DNA of 50,556 bases from Egerieenecus sp048201975 (lineage in GTDB: Bacteria > Bacillota > Clostridia > Christensenellales > Aristaeellaceae). The notes below the pieces were generated by a model that saw only the letters and a program-made list of their open reading frames with translations, searched no databases and was not told the origin of the DNA. Numbering within the stretch: position 1 is the first letter of the stretch; the number at the start of each line of letters is the position of its first letter. The stretch is from the NCBI GenBank assembly GCA_048201975.1, contig DBFBGQ010000124.1:1-50556 (forward strand), read 5' to 3'. Below, in pieces: positions 21,842-30,592 of the stretch. Position numbers and translations under genes: made by a program.

Positions 21842-22504
21842 TTACGGCCACAAAAGCGTAGGATCTACCGCGCGGCCCTCCCGGGTGACCCGCAGATGCA
21901 GGTGGGGTTCCAGGTAACGCTCCGCCAAGGGGCCCTCCCCCACGAACCCCAGCGTCTGCCCCTGGGAAACGGGGTCCCCCGGCTGCAAGCCTGCCAGCGC
22001 CGCCATGCCCGCGTACTGCGCCACCAGGCCGTCGCCGTGGTCCACGGTAATCTGGCACTGCAGCGCGGAGTCCTCCACCACCTCCACCACCGTACCCGCG
22101 GCCATGGCCATCACCTTGTCCCCCATGTTCCCCGCCAGGTCGCAGGCGTCGTGAAGCTGCCAGATGCCGGATGCTTCCCCGCCCCGCAGCCGCGCAGCAT
22201 CAAAGCCTTGAAGGACGCGCACCTGCTCCAGGGGCGGCAGGAAGACTTCCGGGGAGGCCGTGGGCGCCGGAGTAGGCGTAGCGGCCTGCTGCAGGCTTTC
22301 CTGCTGCAGCTGGGCAGCCTGCGCCGCCTCCTCGCTCACCGGGGGAGTGGGGGCGGAGACCGCCGGCTCCTGCCCACGGCTCCACACCGCCGTGCCTACG
22401 ATGACCGCCACGCACACCCCCAGCACCACCAGGAATCCTTGCCGTTCGATAAAGTTCACATACGCGCCATGGAGCCGCCTGCACGCCGCCAGCAGTTTCT
22501 TCAT
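21842..22504 (-). CDS. spoIIQ: SpoIIQ-like M23 metallopeptidase
   Basis: A 220-residue membrane protein with one N-terminal helix (FLVVLGVCVAVIVGTAVW, about 23-41). A Pro/Thr/Ala linker follows, and then a LytM/M23 domain. The zinc ligands look complete: LHDACDL (HxxxD) and the C-terminal PHLHLRV (HxH). In clostridia, SpoIIQ in the forespore membrane pairs with SpoIIIAH across the intermembrane space during engulfment. Clostridial SpoIIQ often keeps the endopeptidase motif that Bacillus lost. The assignment rests on the gene lying directly after spoIID in the usual order spoIID-spoIIQ. A general cell-wall peptidase is the alternative. Confidence 0.82.
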   Translation of the reverse strand: MKKLLAACRRLHGAYVNFIERQGFLVVLGVCVAVIVGTAVWSRGQEPAVSAPTPPVSEEAAQAAQLQQESLQQAATPTPAPTASPEVFLPPLEQVRVLQGFDAARLRGGEASGIWQLHDACDLAGNMGDKVMAMAAGTVVEVVEDSALQCQITVDHGDGLVAQYAGMAALAGLQPGDPVSQGQTLGFVGEGPLAERYLEPHLHLRVTREGRAVDPTLLWP

Positions 22505-22583
22505 GCTTACCTCCCCGCGGCCCAGCCCGCCGCTGGAAGAAGCATGCCCGATTTTCCACCGTCTTATCCCGCATCGGGCGCCG

Positions 22584-23648
22584 CTACGGCAACTGCGCCA
22601 GCACCGTGCCGGGATAATAGTGCGCCAGGATCTCCGCGCAGTCGCTTCCCTCCGCAGCCATGGCCCGGGCTCCGGCCTGGCTCATGCCCACTCCGTGGCC
22701 ATAGCCCCGCACGCGTAAAATCAGCGTCCCCTCCTGCGCTTCCCAGGTAAAGAGCGTGCTGCGCAGCCCCAGGGCCGCCCGGACCTCACGGCCTGTCACC
22801 GTCTGGCTACCCACCCGCATCTGCTTTACCCTGCCCGTATCCGACAGGGAAATCAGCTCCAGCTGGGAGGGCAGCGCCCCCGCGTCCACCCCGCAGTCCG
22901 GAAAAGCCGCCAGCAGCAACTCCGCCGCCTCCTCCAGGGTGAAGCGCTGCTCCACCGCATAGCCCTCGTAGCTTTCCTCCCCCGGGCTTTCCACGCTTTG
23001 CAGATAGGGGACGCTCCGGGAGAACACCTCCGCCGCGTCCTCGGTCTGTCCCCCGGAGGAGGCGTGATACAGCACCTCAATGGGTTCGCCCTCATAGGTG
23101 AGCACCTGTCCACGGGTGGCGCTCACCGCCTGAGCCACACGCTCCTCCAGGGGCTGCCAGGTGTCGCCCCACTTTGCCTTTCGCCCCTCCGCACCCAGCC
23201 ATCCCTGACAGCAGGCGCTATCGGTGCATACGTCCGCTCCAGGGTGACTCTGACAGCCCGTCCCCCCATAGCCCACGGCGCTGCCCACCGCACGGGTGCG
23301 TGCGGCCATCGCCTGGCATTTCAGCGCTTCCTCCGGCCAGGAGGCGGGCATCTCGGCCGCCACCACCCCTACCACATATTCCTCCAGCGGCAGCAGGCGC
23401 ATTGCTCCCGCCTCCGCGTCGTACACCCGCAGGAGTCCCTCTTCCTGGGCCTGCGCTTCCTCCAGCGGCGCATACCATAAGGAAAACACCCGAGCCGCCT
23501 GCACGGGCAGTTGCCGCCAGTTCCGCTGTACCCTGGCCGGCACGGCCTCCCCTTCCCGTTGGGTCAGCGGCGCTCCCACGGCGCACCAGATCAGTGCCGC
23601 CGCCAGCGCCAGCGCCGCCCAGCGCGTGGATCCTCGTTTTCTTCGCAT
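22584..23648 (-). CDS. spoIID: Stage II sporulation protein D
   Basis: A 354-residue lytic transglycosylase of the SpoIID/LytB family, acting with SpoIIP and SpoIIM to thin septal peptidoglycan and drive engulfment. It has an N-terminal signal/membrane segment (WAALALAAALIWCAVGA). The core PLEEYVVGVVAAEMPASWPEEALKCQAMAARTRAV contains the catalytic Glu of AAEMP. The zinc-site region HPGADVCTDSACC follows, then LYHASSGGQTEDAAEVF and GYGHGVGMSQAGARAMA. Full length. It is first in a spoIID-spoIIQ unit. I do not see a convincing sigma-E promoter, so regulation is inferred from the family. Confidence 0.95.
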   Translation of the reverse strand: MRRKRGSTRWAALALAAALIWCAVGAPLTQREGEAVPARVQRNWRQLPVQAARVFSLWYAPLEEAQAQEEGLLRVYDAEAGAMRLLPLEEYVVGVVAAEMPASWPEEALKCQAMAARTRAVGSAVGYGGTGCQSHPGADVCTDSACCQGWLGAEGRKAKWGDTWQPLEERVAQAVSATRGQVLTYEGEPIEVLYHASSGGQTEDAAEVFSRSVPYLQSVESPGEESYEGYAVEQRFTLEEAAELLLAAFPDCGVDAGALPSQLELISLSDTGRVKQMRVGSQTVTGREVRAALGLRSTLFTWEAQEGTLILRVRGYGHGVGMSQAGARAMAAEGSDCAEILAHYYPGTVLAQLP

Positions 23649-23895
23649 AGAACATCCTTCCTTTTTTGTTTCTTTTCGAGAAATTGTTCGCTTTCTTTGT
23701 GAATTTTTTGTCGTTTATTCATTCCTTCATGCAGCCCTGTTCCGTTCTGCTTTACCAATCTATTCCCAGTTTCCCATGGTCATTCCCGCCAAAAAATTGT
23801 CTATATTGTGACGTTTTTCGACCGCATCGCAACTGATAAAGGGAGAATCGAACGTTTGCTTTTTGAAAAAAATTTGAAAAAACCGCTAATTTGCC
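23649..23895. other. Divergent intergenic region spoIID/glgB
   Basis: AT-rich stretch with several T-runs and A-runs separating the minus-strand sporulation genes from the plus-strand glycogen operon. Apart from the glgB promoter at its right end I see no hairpin, riboswitch or small gene. Confidence 0.5.
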
Positions 23896-23925
23896 TTGAC
23901 GGAAACAGGTGTATGTGGTTACAAT
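23896..23925 (+). promoter_or_regulatory. Promoter of the glycogen operon
   Basis: TTGACG (23896-23901), 18-base spacer, TACAAT (23920-23925), about 60 bases before the glgB start. It is the only clear promoter before glgBCDA. Confidence 0.72.
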
Positions 23926-23987
23926 AGTATACGAAAGAATGCGGATCGCTTTTCCGGGAAAACACGCATAGGAAAGCAGGTGAGTCC

Positions 23988-25997
23988 ATGCGCTACGTGG
24001 CTCCGACCAGCACCGTTCGAGAATGGTTCCATCAGGGCGAAAACCGGCGTGCATACGAAATGCTGGGCGCCCATCCTGTTGTGCAGGATGGGGTGGAAAT
24101 GTGGCATTTTGCCGTGTGGGCGCCCAATGCCCGCCTGGTGTCCCTGGTGGGTGAGTTCTGCCAGTGGGACCGCTTGGCCTACCCCATGAACAAGCAGTTC
24201 GACGGCACGTGGGAGCTCCGTCTCCCCGCCTCCACCTTCGACGTCGCCTCCGATCCCAAGAAATATGATTACCCGGATGCAGCCGAAAAGCTGCTGATGT
24301 ATAAATATGCAATTCAGGGCGAGGATCGCAGCTGGCATGAAAAGGCCGATCCCTACGGCTTCCGCATGCAGCTGCGCCCCAATACCGCCTCCATGCTTTG
24401 CGACCTTTCCGGCTACGCCTGGGGGGATCAGGCGTGGATGGCCAAGCGCGCCCAGTGGGACCCCTACCACAGCCCCATGAATATCTATGAGATGCACCTG
24501 GGGTCGTGGAAGCTGGGCAAGGACAAGAAGCTGCTCTCCTACACGGAGATTGCCGACCAGCTGATCCCTTACCTGACGGATATGGGATACACCCACGTGG
24601 AGCTTCTGCCGGTGATGGAGCACCCCTTCGACGGCTCCTGGGGATACCAGGTGACGGGCTACTACGCCGCCACCTCCCGCTACGGGGAACCCCATGGGCT
24701 GATGGAACTCATCGACCGGCTGCACCAGGCGGGAATCGGCGTTATTCTGGACTGGGTGCCCGCCCATTTCCCCCGGGATGAAATCGGCCTGCGCCGCTTC
24801 GACGGCACCTGCTGCTACGAGCATCCCGATCCCCGGCGGGGGGAAATGCCCCAATGGGGCACCTGCATGTTCGACTTTGGGCGGGGGGAAGTGCGCAGCT
24901 TCCTGCTGAGCAACGCCTGCTTCTGGCTGGACTGGTTCCACGCCGACGGCCTGCGTGTGGACGCGGTGAGCGCGCTGCTGTACTACGACTTCTGCCGGGA
25001 AAACGGGGAGTGGATCGCCAATCCCTACGGTGGGCGGGAGAATCTGGACGCCATCGCCTTCCTGCGCAAGCTCAACGCCACCGTGTATCATGACTTCCCC
25101 GGCGCGATGATGATCGCCGAGGAATCCTCCGCCTTCCCCATGGTGACCAAGCCCGCCTACATGGGCGGCCTGGGCTTCGGCTTTAAGTGGAACATGGGCT
25201 GGATGAACGACATGCTCTCCTACATCAAGCTGGACCCCATCTACCGCAAGTGGCACCACGACAAGCTGACCTTCTCGCTGTTCTACGCCTTCTCGGAAAA
25301 CTACATCCTGCCCTTCTCCCATGACGAGGTGGTGCACGGCAAGCACTCCATGCTGGACAAGCAGCCAGGGGACCTGTGGCGGAAGTTCGCGGGCCTGCGG
25401 GCGCTGTACGGCTATACCATGGCCCATCCAGGCAAGAAGCTGCTGTTCATGGGCGGGGAGTTCGGCCACTTCATTGAGTGGAAATACGACGACGAGCTGG
25501 ACTGGTTCCTGCTGGTGTATGAGCGTCACCCCGAGATGCAGAAATGCGTCCGCCGCCTGAACCACATCTACCGGGAGACCCCCGCGCTGTGGCAGGTGGA
25601 CGACGGTTGGGACGGCTTCCAATGGATCTGCGCCAACGACTGCGACAACAGCGTGGTGGCTTTCCTGCGCACGGACCGGGCAGGGAACGCGCTGCTCTGC
25701 GTGACCAACTTCACCCCCAGCTTCCATCCCGTGTACAAGATTGGCCTACCCCTGGGCGGCGCGCTGGAAGAGGTTTTCAACACCGACCAGGCGGAATGGG
25801 GCGGCTCCGGCAAGGGCAATCCCCAGGTGCTGCATGCGGAAGCCAAGCCCTGGAACGACCTGCCCTTCAGCTGCGACATCTGCGTGCCGCCCATGGCCAC
25901 GGTCTATTTCCGCTATGACAAGCTGATCCCGCAGGAGGCTTCCGGCGAGGACGCCGCAGAGGCCGAGCCGCCCGTAGCCCGGGCAGCCAACGCCTGA
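23988..25997 (+). CDS. glgB: 1,4-alpha-glucan branching enzyme
   Basis: A 669-residue GH13 enzyme that introduces alpha-1,6 branches into glycogen. An N-terminal CBM48-type domain (YEMLGAHPVVQDGVEMWHFAVWAPNARLVSLVGEF) precedes the catalytic barrel. Catalytic residues are Asp325 (GLRVDAVSAL) and Glu378 (IAEESSAFP), with the transition-state Asp in SHDEVVHGK. The C-terminal beta domain is followed by an unusual Ala/Glu/Pro-rich tail (EASGEDAAEAEPPVARAANA) not needed for catalysis. GAAAGCAGGTG precedes the ATG. First gene of glgB-glgC-glgD-glgA, which together make glycogen from glucose-1-phosphate. Confidence 0.97.
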   Translation: MRYVAPTSTVREWFHQGENRRAYEMLGAHPVVQDGVEMWHFAVWAPNARLVSLVGEFCQWDRLAYPMNKQFDGTWELRLPASTFDVASDPKKYDYPDAAEKLLMYKYAIQGEDRSWHEKADPYGFRMQLRPNTASMLCDLSGYAWGDQAWMAKRAQWDPYHSPMNIYEMHLGSWKLGKDKKLLSYTEIADQLIPYLTDMGYTHVELLPVMEHPFDGSWGYQVTGYYAATSRYGEPHGLMELIDRLHQAGIGVILDWVPAHFPRDEIGLRRFDGTCCYEHPDPRRGEMPQWGTCMFDFGRGEVRSFLLSNACFWLDWFHADGLRVDAVSALLYYDFCRENGEWIANPYGGRENLDAIAFLRKLNATVYHDFPGAMMIAEESSAFPMVTKPAYMGGLGFGFKWNMGWMNDMLSYIKLDPIYRKWHHDKLTFSLFYAFSENYILPFSHDEVVHGKHSMLDKQPGDLWRKFAGLRALYGYTMAHPGKKLLFMGGEFGHFIEWKYDDELDWFLLVYERHPEMQKCVRRLNHIYRETPALWQVDDGWDGFQWICANDCDNSVVAFLRTDRAGNALLCVTNFTPSFHPVYKIGLPLGGALEEVFNTDQAEWGGSGKGNPQVLHAEAKPWNDLPFSCDICVPPMATVYFRYDKLIPQEASGEDAAEAEPPVARAANA

Positions 25998-26116
25998 TCC
26001 ATCGGGCAAATCGCCCCATTGGGGGCTTTTGCATACAAGGCGATCTCTTGGCCCATTCCGCTCCCCCCGGGAGCGCCTTCGGGCCGGCACCATCAATATG
26101 AAGGAGCGTGTACCCC

Positions 26117-27316
26117 ATGCTGAGGAAGAAAACCTGTGTGGCCATGCTGCTGGCCGGCGGACAGGGCAGCCGTCTGGGCATCCTGACCAAGAATGTGGCC
26201 AAGCCCGCCGTGCCCTACGGAGGCAAGTACCGCATCATCGACTTTCCGCTGTCCAACTGCACCAACAGCGGCATCGACGTGGTGGGTGTGCTGACCCAGT
26301 ATCAACCCCTGGAGCTGAACGCTTACATCGGCAGCGGCGCCCCCTGGGATCTGGACCTGACCAACGGCGGTGTGTTCGTCCTGCCCCCCTACCAGAAGGG
26401 CAAGAGCGGCGAGTGGTACCGGGGCACGGCCAACGCCATCTATCAAAACATGGCCTTTATCTCCCAGTACAACCCGGATTACGTGCTCATCCTCAGCGGT
26501 GACCACATCTACAAGATGGACTACAACGCCATGCTGAACTTCCACATCCGGCATGGGGCGGACGCTACCATCGCCGTGCGCGAGGTGCCCTGGGCTGACG
26601 CCAGCCGCTTTGGCATCATGAACACCGACGCGGACGACAATATCGTCGAGTTTGAAGAAAAGCCCAAGAACCCCAAGTCCAACAAGGCGTCCATGGGCGT
26701 GTACATTTTCACCTGGGAAAAGCTGCGCCAGTACCTGATTGCCGACGAGGCGGACAAAAAGAGCAGCAACGACTTTGGCAAAAACATCATCCCCTCCATG
26801 CTGGCGGACAAGCAGGTGCTCTGCGCCTACAACTTCGACGGCTACTGGAAGGACGTGGGCACCATCGAGAGCCTGTGGGAAGCCAACATGGACCTGCTCT
26901 CTACGCCCATGCCCATTGACCTGCACGACAAGAAGTGGCGGGTTTATGCCCGGAACCCCGGCATGGCGCCCCATTACATCGCCAAGGGCGCCACGGTCAA
27001 CGACAGCCTGATCACCGAGGGCTGCGAGGTGTACGGCACGGTGAACCACTCCGTGCTCTTCGCCGGCGTAACGGTGGAGGAAGGCGCCAACGTTCAGGAT
27101 AGCGTCATCATGCCCGGAGCGGTGATTCACCGCGGCGCGGTGGTGCGCCGCGCCATCGTGGCGGAGAACGCGGTGGTGGGCGCGGGCGCATTTGTGGGCG
27201 AGGCCGAGGGCAACGTCGCCGTGGTCGGTCAGAACATTACCCTGCCCGCCGGCGTCCATGTGACCGCAGGACAGCAGGTGGATGAAACCACCTTCGCCGA
27301 GGCGAAAGCGGAGTAA
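26117..27316 (+). CDS. glgC: Glucose-1-phosphate adenylyltransferase, catalytic
   Basis: A 399-residue ADP-glucose pyrophosphorylase subunit, the committed step of glycogen synthesis. The nucleotidyltransferase signature AMLLAGGQGSRLGILTKNVAKPAVPYGGKYRIIDF is intact. So are the substrate-binding LILSGDHIYKMDY and VEFEEKPKNPKSNKASMGVYIF (Lys for glucose-1-phosphate). The C-terminal left-handed beta-helix has hexapeptide-like repeats. ATG 26117 follows AAGGAG by 10 bases; a GTG at 26108 would be too close to it. In Firmicutes GlgC forms a complex with GlgD, encoded next. Confidence 0.97.
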   Translation: MLRKKTCVAMLLAGGQGSRLGILTKNVAKPAVPYGGKYRIIDFPLSNCTNSGIDVVGVLTQYQPLELNAYIGSGAPWDLDLTNGGVFVLPPYQKGKSGEWYRGTANAIYQNMAFISQYNPDYVLILSGDHIYKMDYNAMLNFHIRHGADATIAVREVPWADASRFGIMNTDADDNIVEFEEKPKNPKSNKASMGVYIFTWEKLRQYLIADEADKKSSNDFGKNIIPSMLADKQVLCAYNFDGYWKDVGTIESLWEANMDLLSTPMPIDLHDKKWRVYARNPGMAPHYIAKGATVNDSLITEGCEVYGTVNHSVLFAGVTVEEGANVQDSVIMPGAVIHRGAVVRRAIVAENAVVGAGAFVGEAEGNVAVVGQNITLPAGVHVTAGQQVDETTFAEAKAE

Positions 27317-27360
27317 CGCCCGAAGGAATCCCAGAACATGACTTGAAAGGAATGAACACC

Positions 27361-28476
27361 ATGAAAGATGTTATGGGCGTGATTTACACCGGCGAGAGCG
27401 ACGCCCGCCTCCGTGAATTAACCATGACCCGCGCCATCGCCGCCCTGCCCGTGGCGGGACGGTATCGCGTGATTGACTTCCTGGTATCCAGCATGGTGAA
27501 CAGCGGCATCCGCAATGTGGGCGTCATCATGCAGAAGAACTACCATAGCCTGATGGACCACCTGGGCAGCGGCAAGGAATGGGACCTGCACGGCAAAAAC
27601 AATGGCCTGATCATTCTGCCGCCCTTCCTGACCCGGGAAAACGTGGGCGTTTACAGCGGTTTGTTGGACGCCCTGCGCTCCAACAGCAGCTACCTGGGCC
27701 GCAGCAAGCAGGAGTACGTGGTGCTGAGCAACTCCAACATCATCTACAACTGCGAGTTTGACGACCTGGTACAGTTCCACATCGACACCGGCGCGGATAT
27801 CACCCTGCTTTACACCAAGGACCCCGCCATGAAGCGGGACGAGTACGGCACCTACCTGTCCGTGGGCGAGGACGGGCTGATCACCGACATCGAGGTGGAT
27901 CCCACCCGCCCGGCGCTGCAGAACACCGCCATGGAAGTGTTCGTGCTCAAGCGCGAGCTGCTGCGCACGCTGGTGGACCGGGGCGTGGCCCACGGCCTGC
28001 ACGACTTCACCAAGGACATGCTGCTGAAGATGGTCCGGGACGACAACGCCCGGGTGGCCGCCTTTGAATACAAGGGCCGCTGCTGGCGCATGGATTCGGT
28101 ACAGAGCTACTTCCGCTTTAACATGGACATTCTGGACACGCAGACCCGCAAGGATCTCTTCTCCCTGCCCGTCTACACCAAGGTGCGCGACGAAATGCCC
28201 GCCCACTATGGCGAAAATGTCCAGGTGGCCAACTCCCTGGTGGCGGACGGCTGCGTGGTGGAGGGCACGGTGGAGAATTCCATCCTGTTCCGCGGCGTGC
28301 GCATCGCTCCCGACGCGCATGTGAAGAACTGCATCATCATGCAGGACGGCCAGGTGCATTCCGGCGCTTACATTGAGAACTGCATTCTGGACAAGCAGGC
28401 GGTGATCAAGCGCAACGCCCGGCTCATCGGCCCGGCGGCCTATCCCATCGTCATTGCGAAAAACGTGGTCATCTAA
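27361..28476 (+). CDS. glgD: Glucose-1-phosphate adenylyltransferase subunit
   Basis: A 371-residue GlgC paralogue. The fold is the same, but the N-terminal nucleotide loop is degraded: where GlgC has LLAGGQGSRLG, GlgD reads IYTGESDARLRELT. The catalytic Asp-containing GDHIY is SNSNIIY. Such subunits are not catalytic alone but modulate GlgC in Firmicutes. ATG 27361 is chosen over ATG 27352 because AAAGGA lies 9 bases before it. The protein ends with hexapeptide-like repeats (ENSILFRGVRI, VKNCIIMQDGQV, IENCILDKQAVI). Same operon as glgC, 44 bases downstream. Confidence 0.95.
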   Translation: MKDVMGVIYTGESDARLRELTMTRAIAALPVAGRYRVIDFLVSSMVNSGIRNVGVIMQKNYHSLMDHLGSGKEWDLHGKNNGLIILPPFLTRENVGVYSGLLDALRSNSSYLGRSKQEYVVLSNSNIIYNCEFDDLVQFHIDTGADITLLYTKDPAMKRDEYGTYLSVGEDGLITDIEVDPTRPALQNTAMEVFVLKRELLRTLVDRGVAHGLHDFTKDMLLKMVRDDNARVAAFEYKGRCWRMDSVQSYFRFNMDILDTQTRKDLFSLPVYTKVRDEMPAHYGENVQVANSLVADGCVVEGTVENSILFRGVRIAPDAHVKNCIIMQDGQVHSGAYIENCILDKQAVIKRNARLIGPAAYPIVIAKNVVI

Positions 28477-28554
28477 TTCGTCAACCATGGTGGGGAGAAC
28501 AGGATCGCATCCCGTCTCCCCCTTTTTCATCATGACCAGAAGGAGGGCTTCCCC

Positions 28555-30093
28555 ATGAAAATCCTCTTCACCGCATCCGAATGCGTTCCCTTTGTGAAAA
28601 CCGGCGGCCTGGCGGACGTGGTAGGCGCCCTGGCGCCCGTGCTGGCGGCCCAGGGCCACGATGTGCGCGTGCTGCTGCCCCTGTACAACGCCATTCCGCA
28701 GAAATGGACGGAAAAGCTGACCCATGTGTGCGACTTTGAAGTGCAGCTGGGCTGGCGCCGGCAGTATTGCGGCATAGAAATGCTGGAAATGAACGGCGTC
28801 ACCTGGTACTTCATGGATAATAAATATTACTTTGGCCGGCCCTACATCTATGGTCTGGGCGGAGACGAATACGAGCGGTTCGGCTTCTTCTGCCGCGGAG
28901 CGCTGAACGCCCTGCCCCTGCTGGACTTCCAGCCGGATATCCTCCATGCCCACGACTGGCAGAGCGGCATGGTACCCGCCCTGCTGAAGATTCAGTACGC
29001 GCACCTGCCCTTCTACGCCAACATCAAGACCATGTTCACCATCCACAACCTGCAGTACCAGGGCATTTTCGGCATCCGGGAAGTGCAGGACGTGCTGGGC
29101 CTGGGCGACAGCCTGTGGACCAATGACAAGCTGGAGTGCTTCGGCTGCGCCAACTTCCTCAAGGCTGCGCTGGTGTACACCGACATCATCACCACCGTGA
29201 GCCCCTCCTATGCCGAGGAAATCCAGACGGCCTACTACGGCGAGCGCCTGGATGGGCTGCTCAAGGCCCGGAAGCAGAGCCTGTTCGGCCTGCTCAACGG
29301 CATCGATGTGGTGGACTACAACCCCGCCACGGACAAGGCCATCGCCGCCACCTACACCCCCGACGACCTCTCCGGCAAGGCAGTGTGCAAAAAGGCGTTG
29401 CAGGAAAAGCTGGGGCTGAAGGTGGACCCGGATGTGCCCATCATCGGCATGGTGGGCCGGCTGAGCAATCAGAAGGGTCTGGACCTGGTGGACTACGTCA
29501 TCGCGGACATCATGCGCCAGGATGTGCAGCTGGTGGTGCTGGGCATGGGCGACAGCCGGTATGTGAACCTGTTCAGCTGGGCCGAGGGCGAGTACCGCGG
29601 CCGGGTGGCCGCCCGCTTTGCCATGGACAACGAGCTGGCCCACCAGATTTACGCCGGCTGCGACCTGTTCCTGATGCCCAGCCAGTTCGAGCCCTGCGGC
29701 CTGAGTCAGCTCATCGCCCTGCGCTACGGCACGGTACCCATCGTTCGGGAGACCGGCGGCCTGCGGGATACGGTGCTTAGCTACAACGACTTCACCGGCG
29801 AAGGCAACGGCTTCTCCTTCTTCAACTACAACGCCCACGACATGCTCCATGTCATCGAGCGGGCGCTGCGCTACTATCATGAAGAGAAGGAAATCTGGCG
29901 CAAGCTGCAGCATCGCGGCATGACGGCGGATTACAGCTGGACCCACTCCTCCCAGGCCTATCTGGACCTGTACGAAAAGCTGCTCCACCCCGCCCCGGAA
30001 CCCCAGGAGGAGCCCGCTCCCGAGGAGCCCAACCCCGTGGTCATGGAAATTGAGGCGGAAGCCAAGGCGCCCAAAAAGGCAACCAAAAAGTAA
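28555..30093 (+). CDS. glgA: Glycogen synthase (ADP-glucose)
   Basis: A 512-residue GT5 glycosyltransferase that elongates glycogen from ADP-glucose. The N-terminal KTGGLADV binds ADP-glucose. The region HDWQSGMVPALLKIQY and the C-terminal PSQFEPCGLSQLIALRYGTVPIVRETGGLRDTV are the standard donor-site motifs. The last 35 residues form an added Pro/Glu then Lys-rich tail (PEPQEEPAPEEPNPVV, then KAPKKATKK). This tail is absent from most GlgA and similar in style to the GlgB tail. AGAAGGAGG precedes the ATG. Last gene of the operon; a strong terminator follows. Confidence 0.97.
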   Translation: MKILFTASECVPFVKTGGLADVVGALAPVLAAQGHDVRVLLPLYNAIPQKWTEKLTHVCDFEVQLGWRRQYCGIEMLEMNGVTWYFMDNKYYFGRPYIYGLGGDEYERFGFFCRGALNALPLLDFQPDILHAHDWQSGMVPALLKIQYAHLPFYANIKTMFTIHNLQYQGIFGIREVQDVLGLGDSLWTNDKLECFGCANFLKAALVYTDIITTVSPSYAEEIQTAYYGERLDGLLKARKQSLFGLLNGIDVVDYNPATDKAIAATYTPDDLSGKAVCKKALQEKLGLKVDPDVPIIGMVGRLSNQKGLDLVDYVIADIMRQDVQLVVLGMGDSRYVNLFSWAEGEYRGRVAARFAMDNELAHQIYAGCDLFLMPSQFEPCGLSQLIALRYGTVPIVRETGGLRDTVLSYNDFTGEGNGFSFFNYNAHDMLHVIERALRYYHEEKEIWRKLQHRGMTADYSWTHSSQAYLDLYEKLLHPAPEPQEEPAPEEPNPVVMEIEAEAKAPKKATKK

Positions 30094-30106
30094 ATTGCAT
30101 GTAACG

Positions 30107-30147
30107 GCGAAGCGGTTTCCCCACCAGGGACAACCGCTTCGCTTTTT
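30107..30147 (+). terminator. Terminator of the glycogen operon
   Basis: GCGAAGCGGTT (30107-30117) pairs perfectly with AACCGCTTCGC (30132-30142), followed by TTTTT, 14 bases after the glgA stop. Confidence 0.92.
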
Positions 30148-30185
30148 GCGCTTGCGCCCATGCCCGGCTGCGGAGGATTTATGCA

Positions 30186-30214
30186 TTGACAAGGCACCTG
30201 CAACGTGGTATGAT
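30186..30214 (+). promoter_or_regulatory. Promoter of the lysine riboswitch operon
   Basis: TTGACA (30186-30191), 17-base spacer, TATGAT (30209-30214): near-consensus. It starts a leader of about 370 bases before asd. Confidence 0.88.
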
Positions 30215-30229
30215 GACAGCGTTTCCCGG

Positions 30230-30412
30230 AAATGAAAAGCATTGGAACAGAGGCGCGTCTCGCATCAGTAACGTCCGGCAAGGGTTGGGGCCCGTGGAGC
30301 CGGCGTGAAAGGGCCGGACGCCGAAAGGGCCGCCCCCCCCAGGGGAGGCACCTTGGGCGCAGGGCGAACAGCTCTGCGACTGTCATCGGGCGAAGGCCCG
30401 GCGGAGCGCTGA
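30230..30412 (+). ncRNA. Lysine riboswitch (L box)
   Basis: Conserved L-box pieces in order: ACAGAGGCGCG, then AGTAACGTCC, then GTGAAAGGGCCGGACGCCGAAAGG in the middle, and GCGACTGTCATCGG near the 3' side closing the core. Lysine binding would favour the downstream terminator and turn off asd-dapA-dapB, the lysine branch. The perfect 8-bp hairpin TTCGCCGG/CCGGCGAA at 30450-30470 lies between core and terminator. Assignment is by motif recognition and agrees with the genes downstream. Confidence 0.88.
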
Positions 30413-30490
30413 TTCCGAAACGCGAAGGGGCATGCATATCCCGCGTGCCTTCGCCGGATCATCCGGCGAATACAAAAAACTTCGTTGGCG

Positions 30491-30521
30491 CACCGCAGGC
30501 AGGCCCTGGGGTGATTTTTTT
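30491..30521 (+). terminator. Riboswitch-controlled terminator
   Basis: CACC-g-CAGG pairs with CCTG-g-GGTG (30491-30513) and is followed by ATTTTTTT. It sits between the L-box core and asd, as expected for transcription attenuation. Confidence 0.7.
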
Positions 30522-30592
30522 CATACTTTCAGGGCAGCTTGAAAGCGGGAAGGCAACCGGAACATGGCAACGAGAAAAAAGGGAGGAATAGC

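Noticed and set aside
23649..23760. Sigma-E promoter for spoIID
   Set aside because: Expected from biology, but no convincing -35/-10 pair could be found in the upstream sequence.
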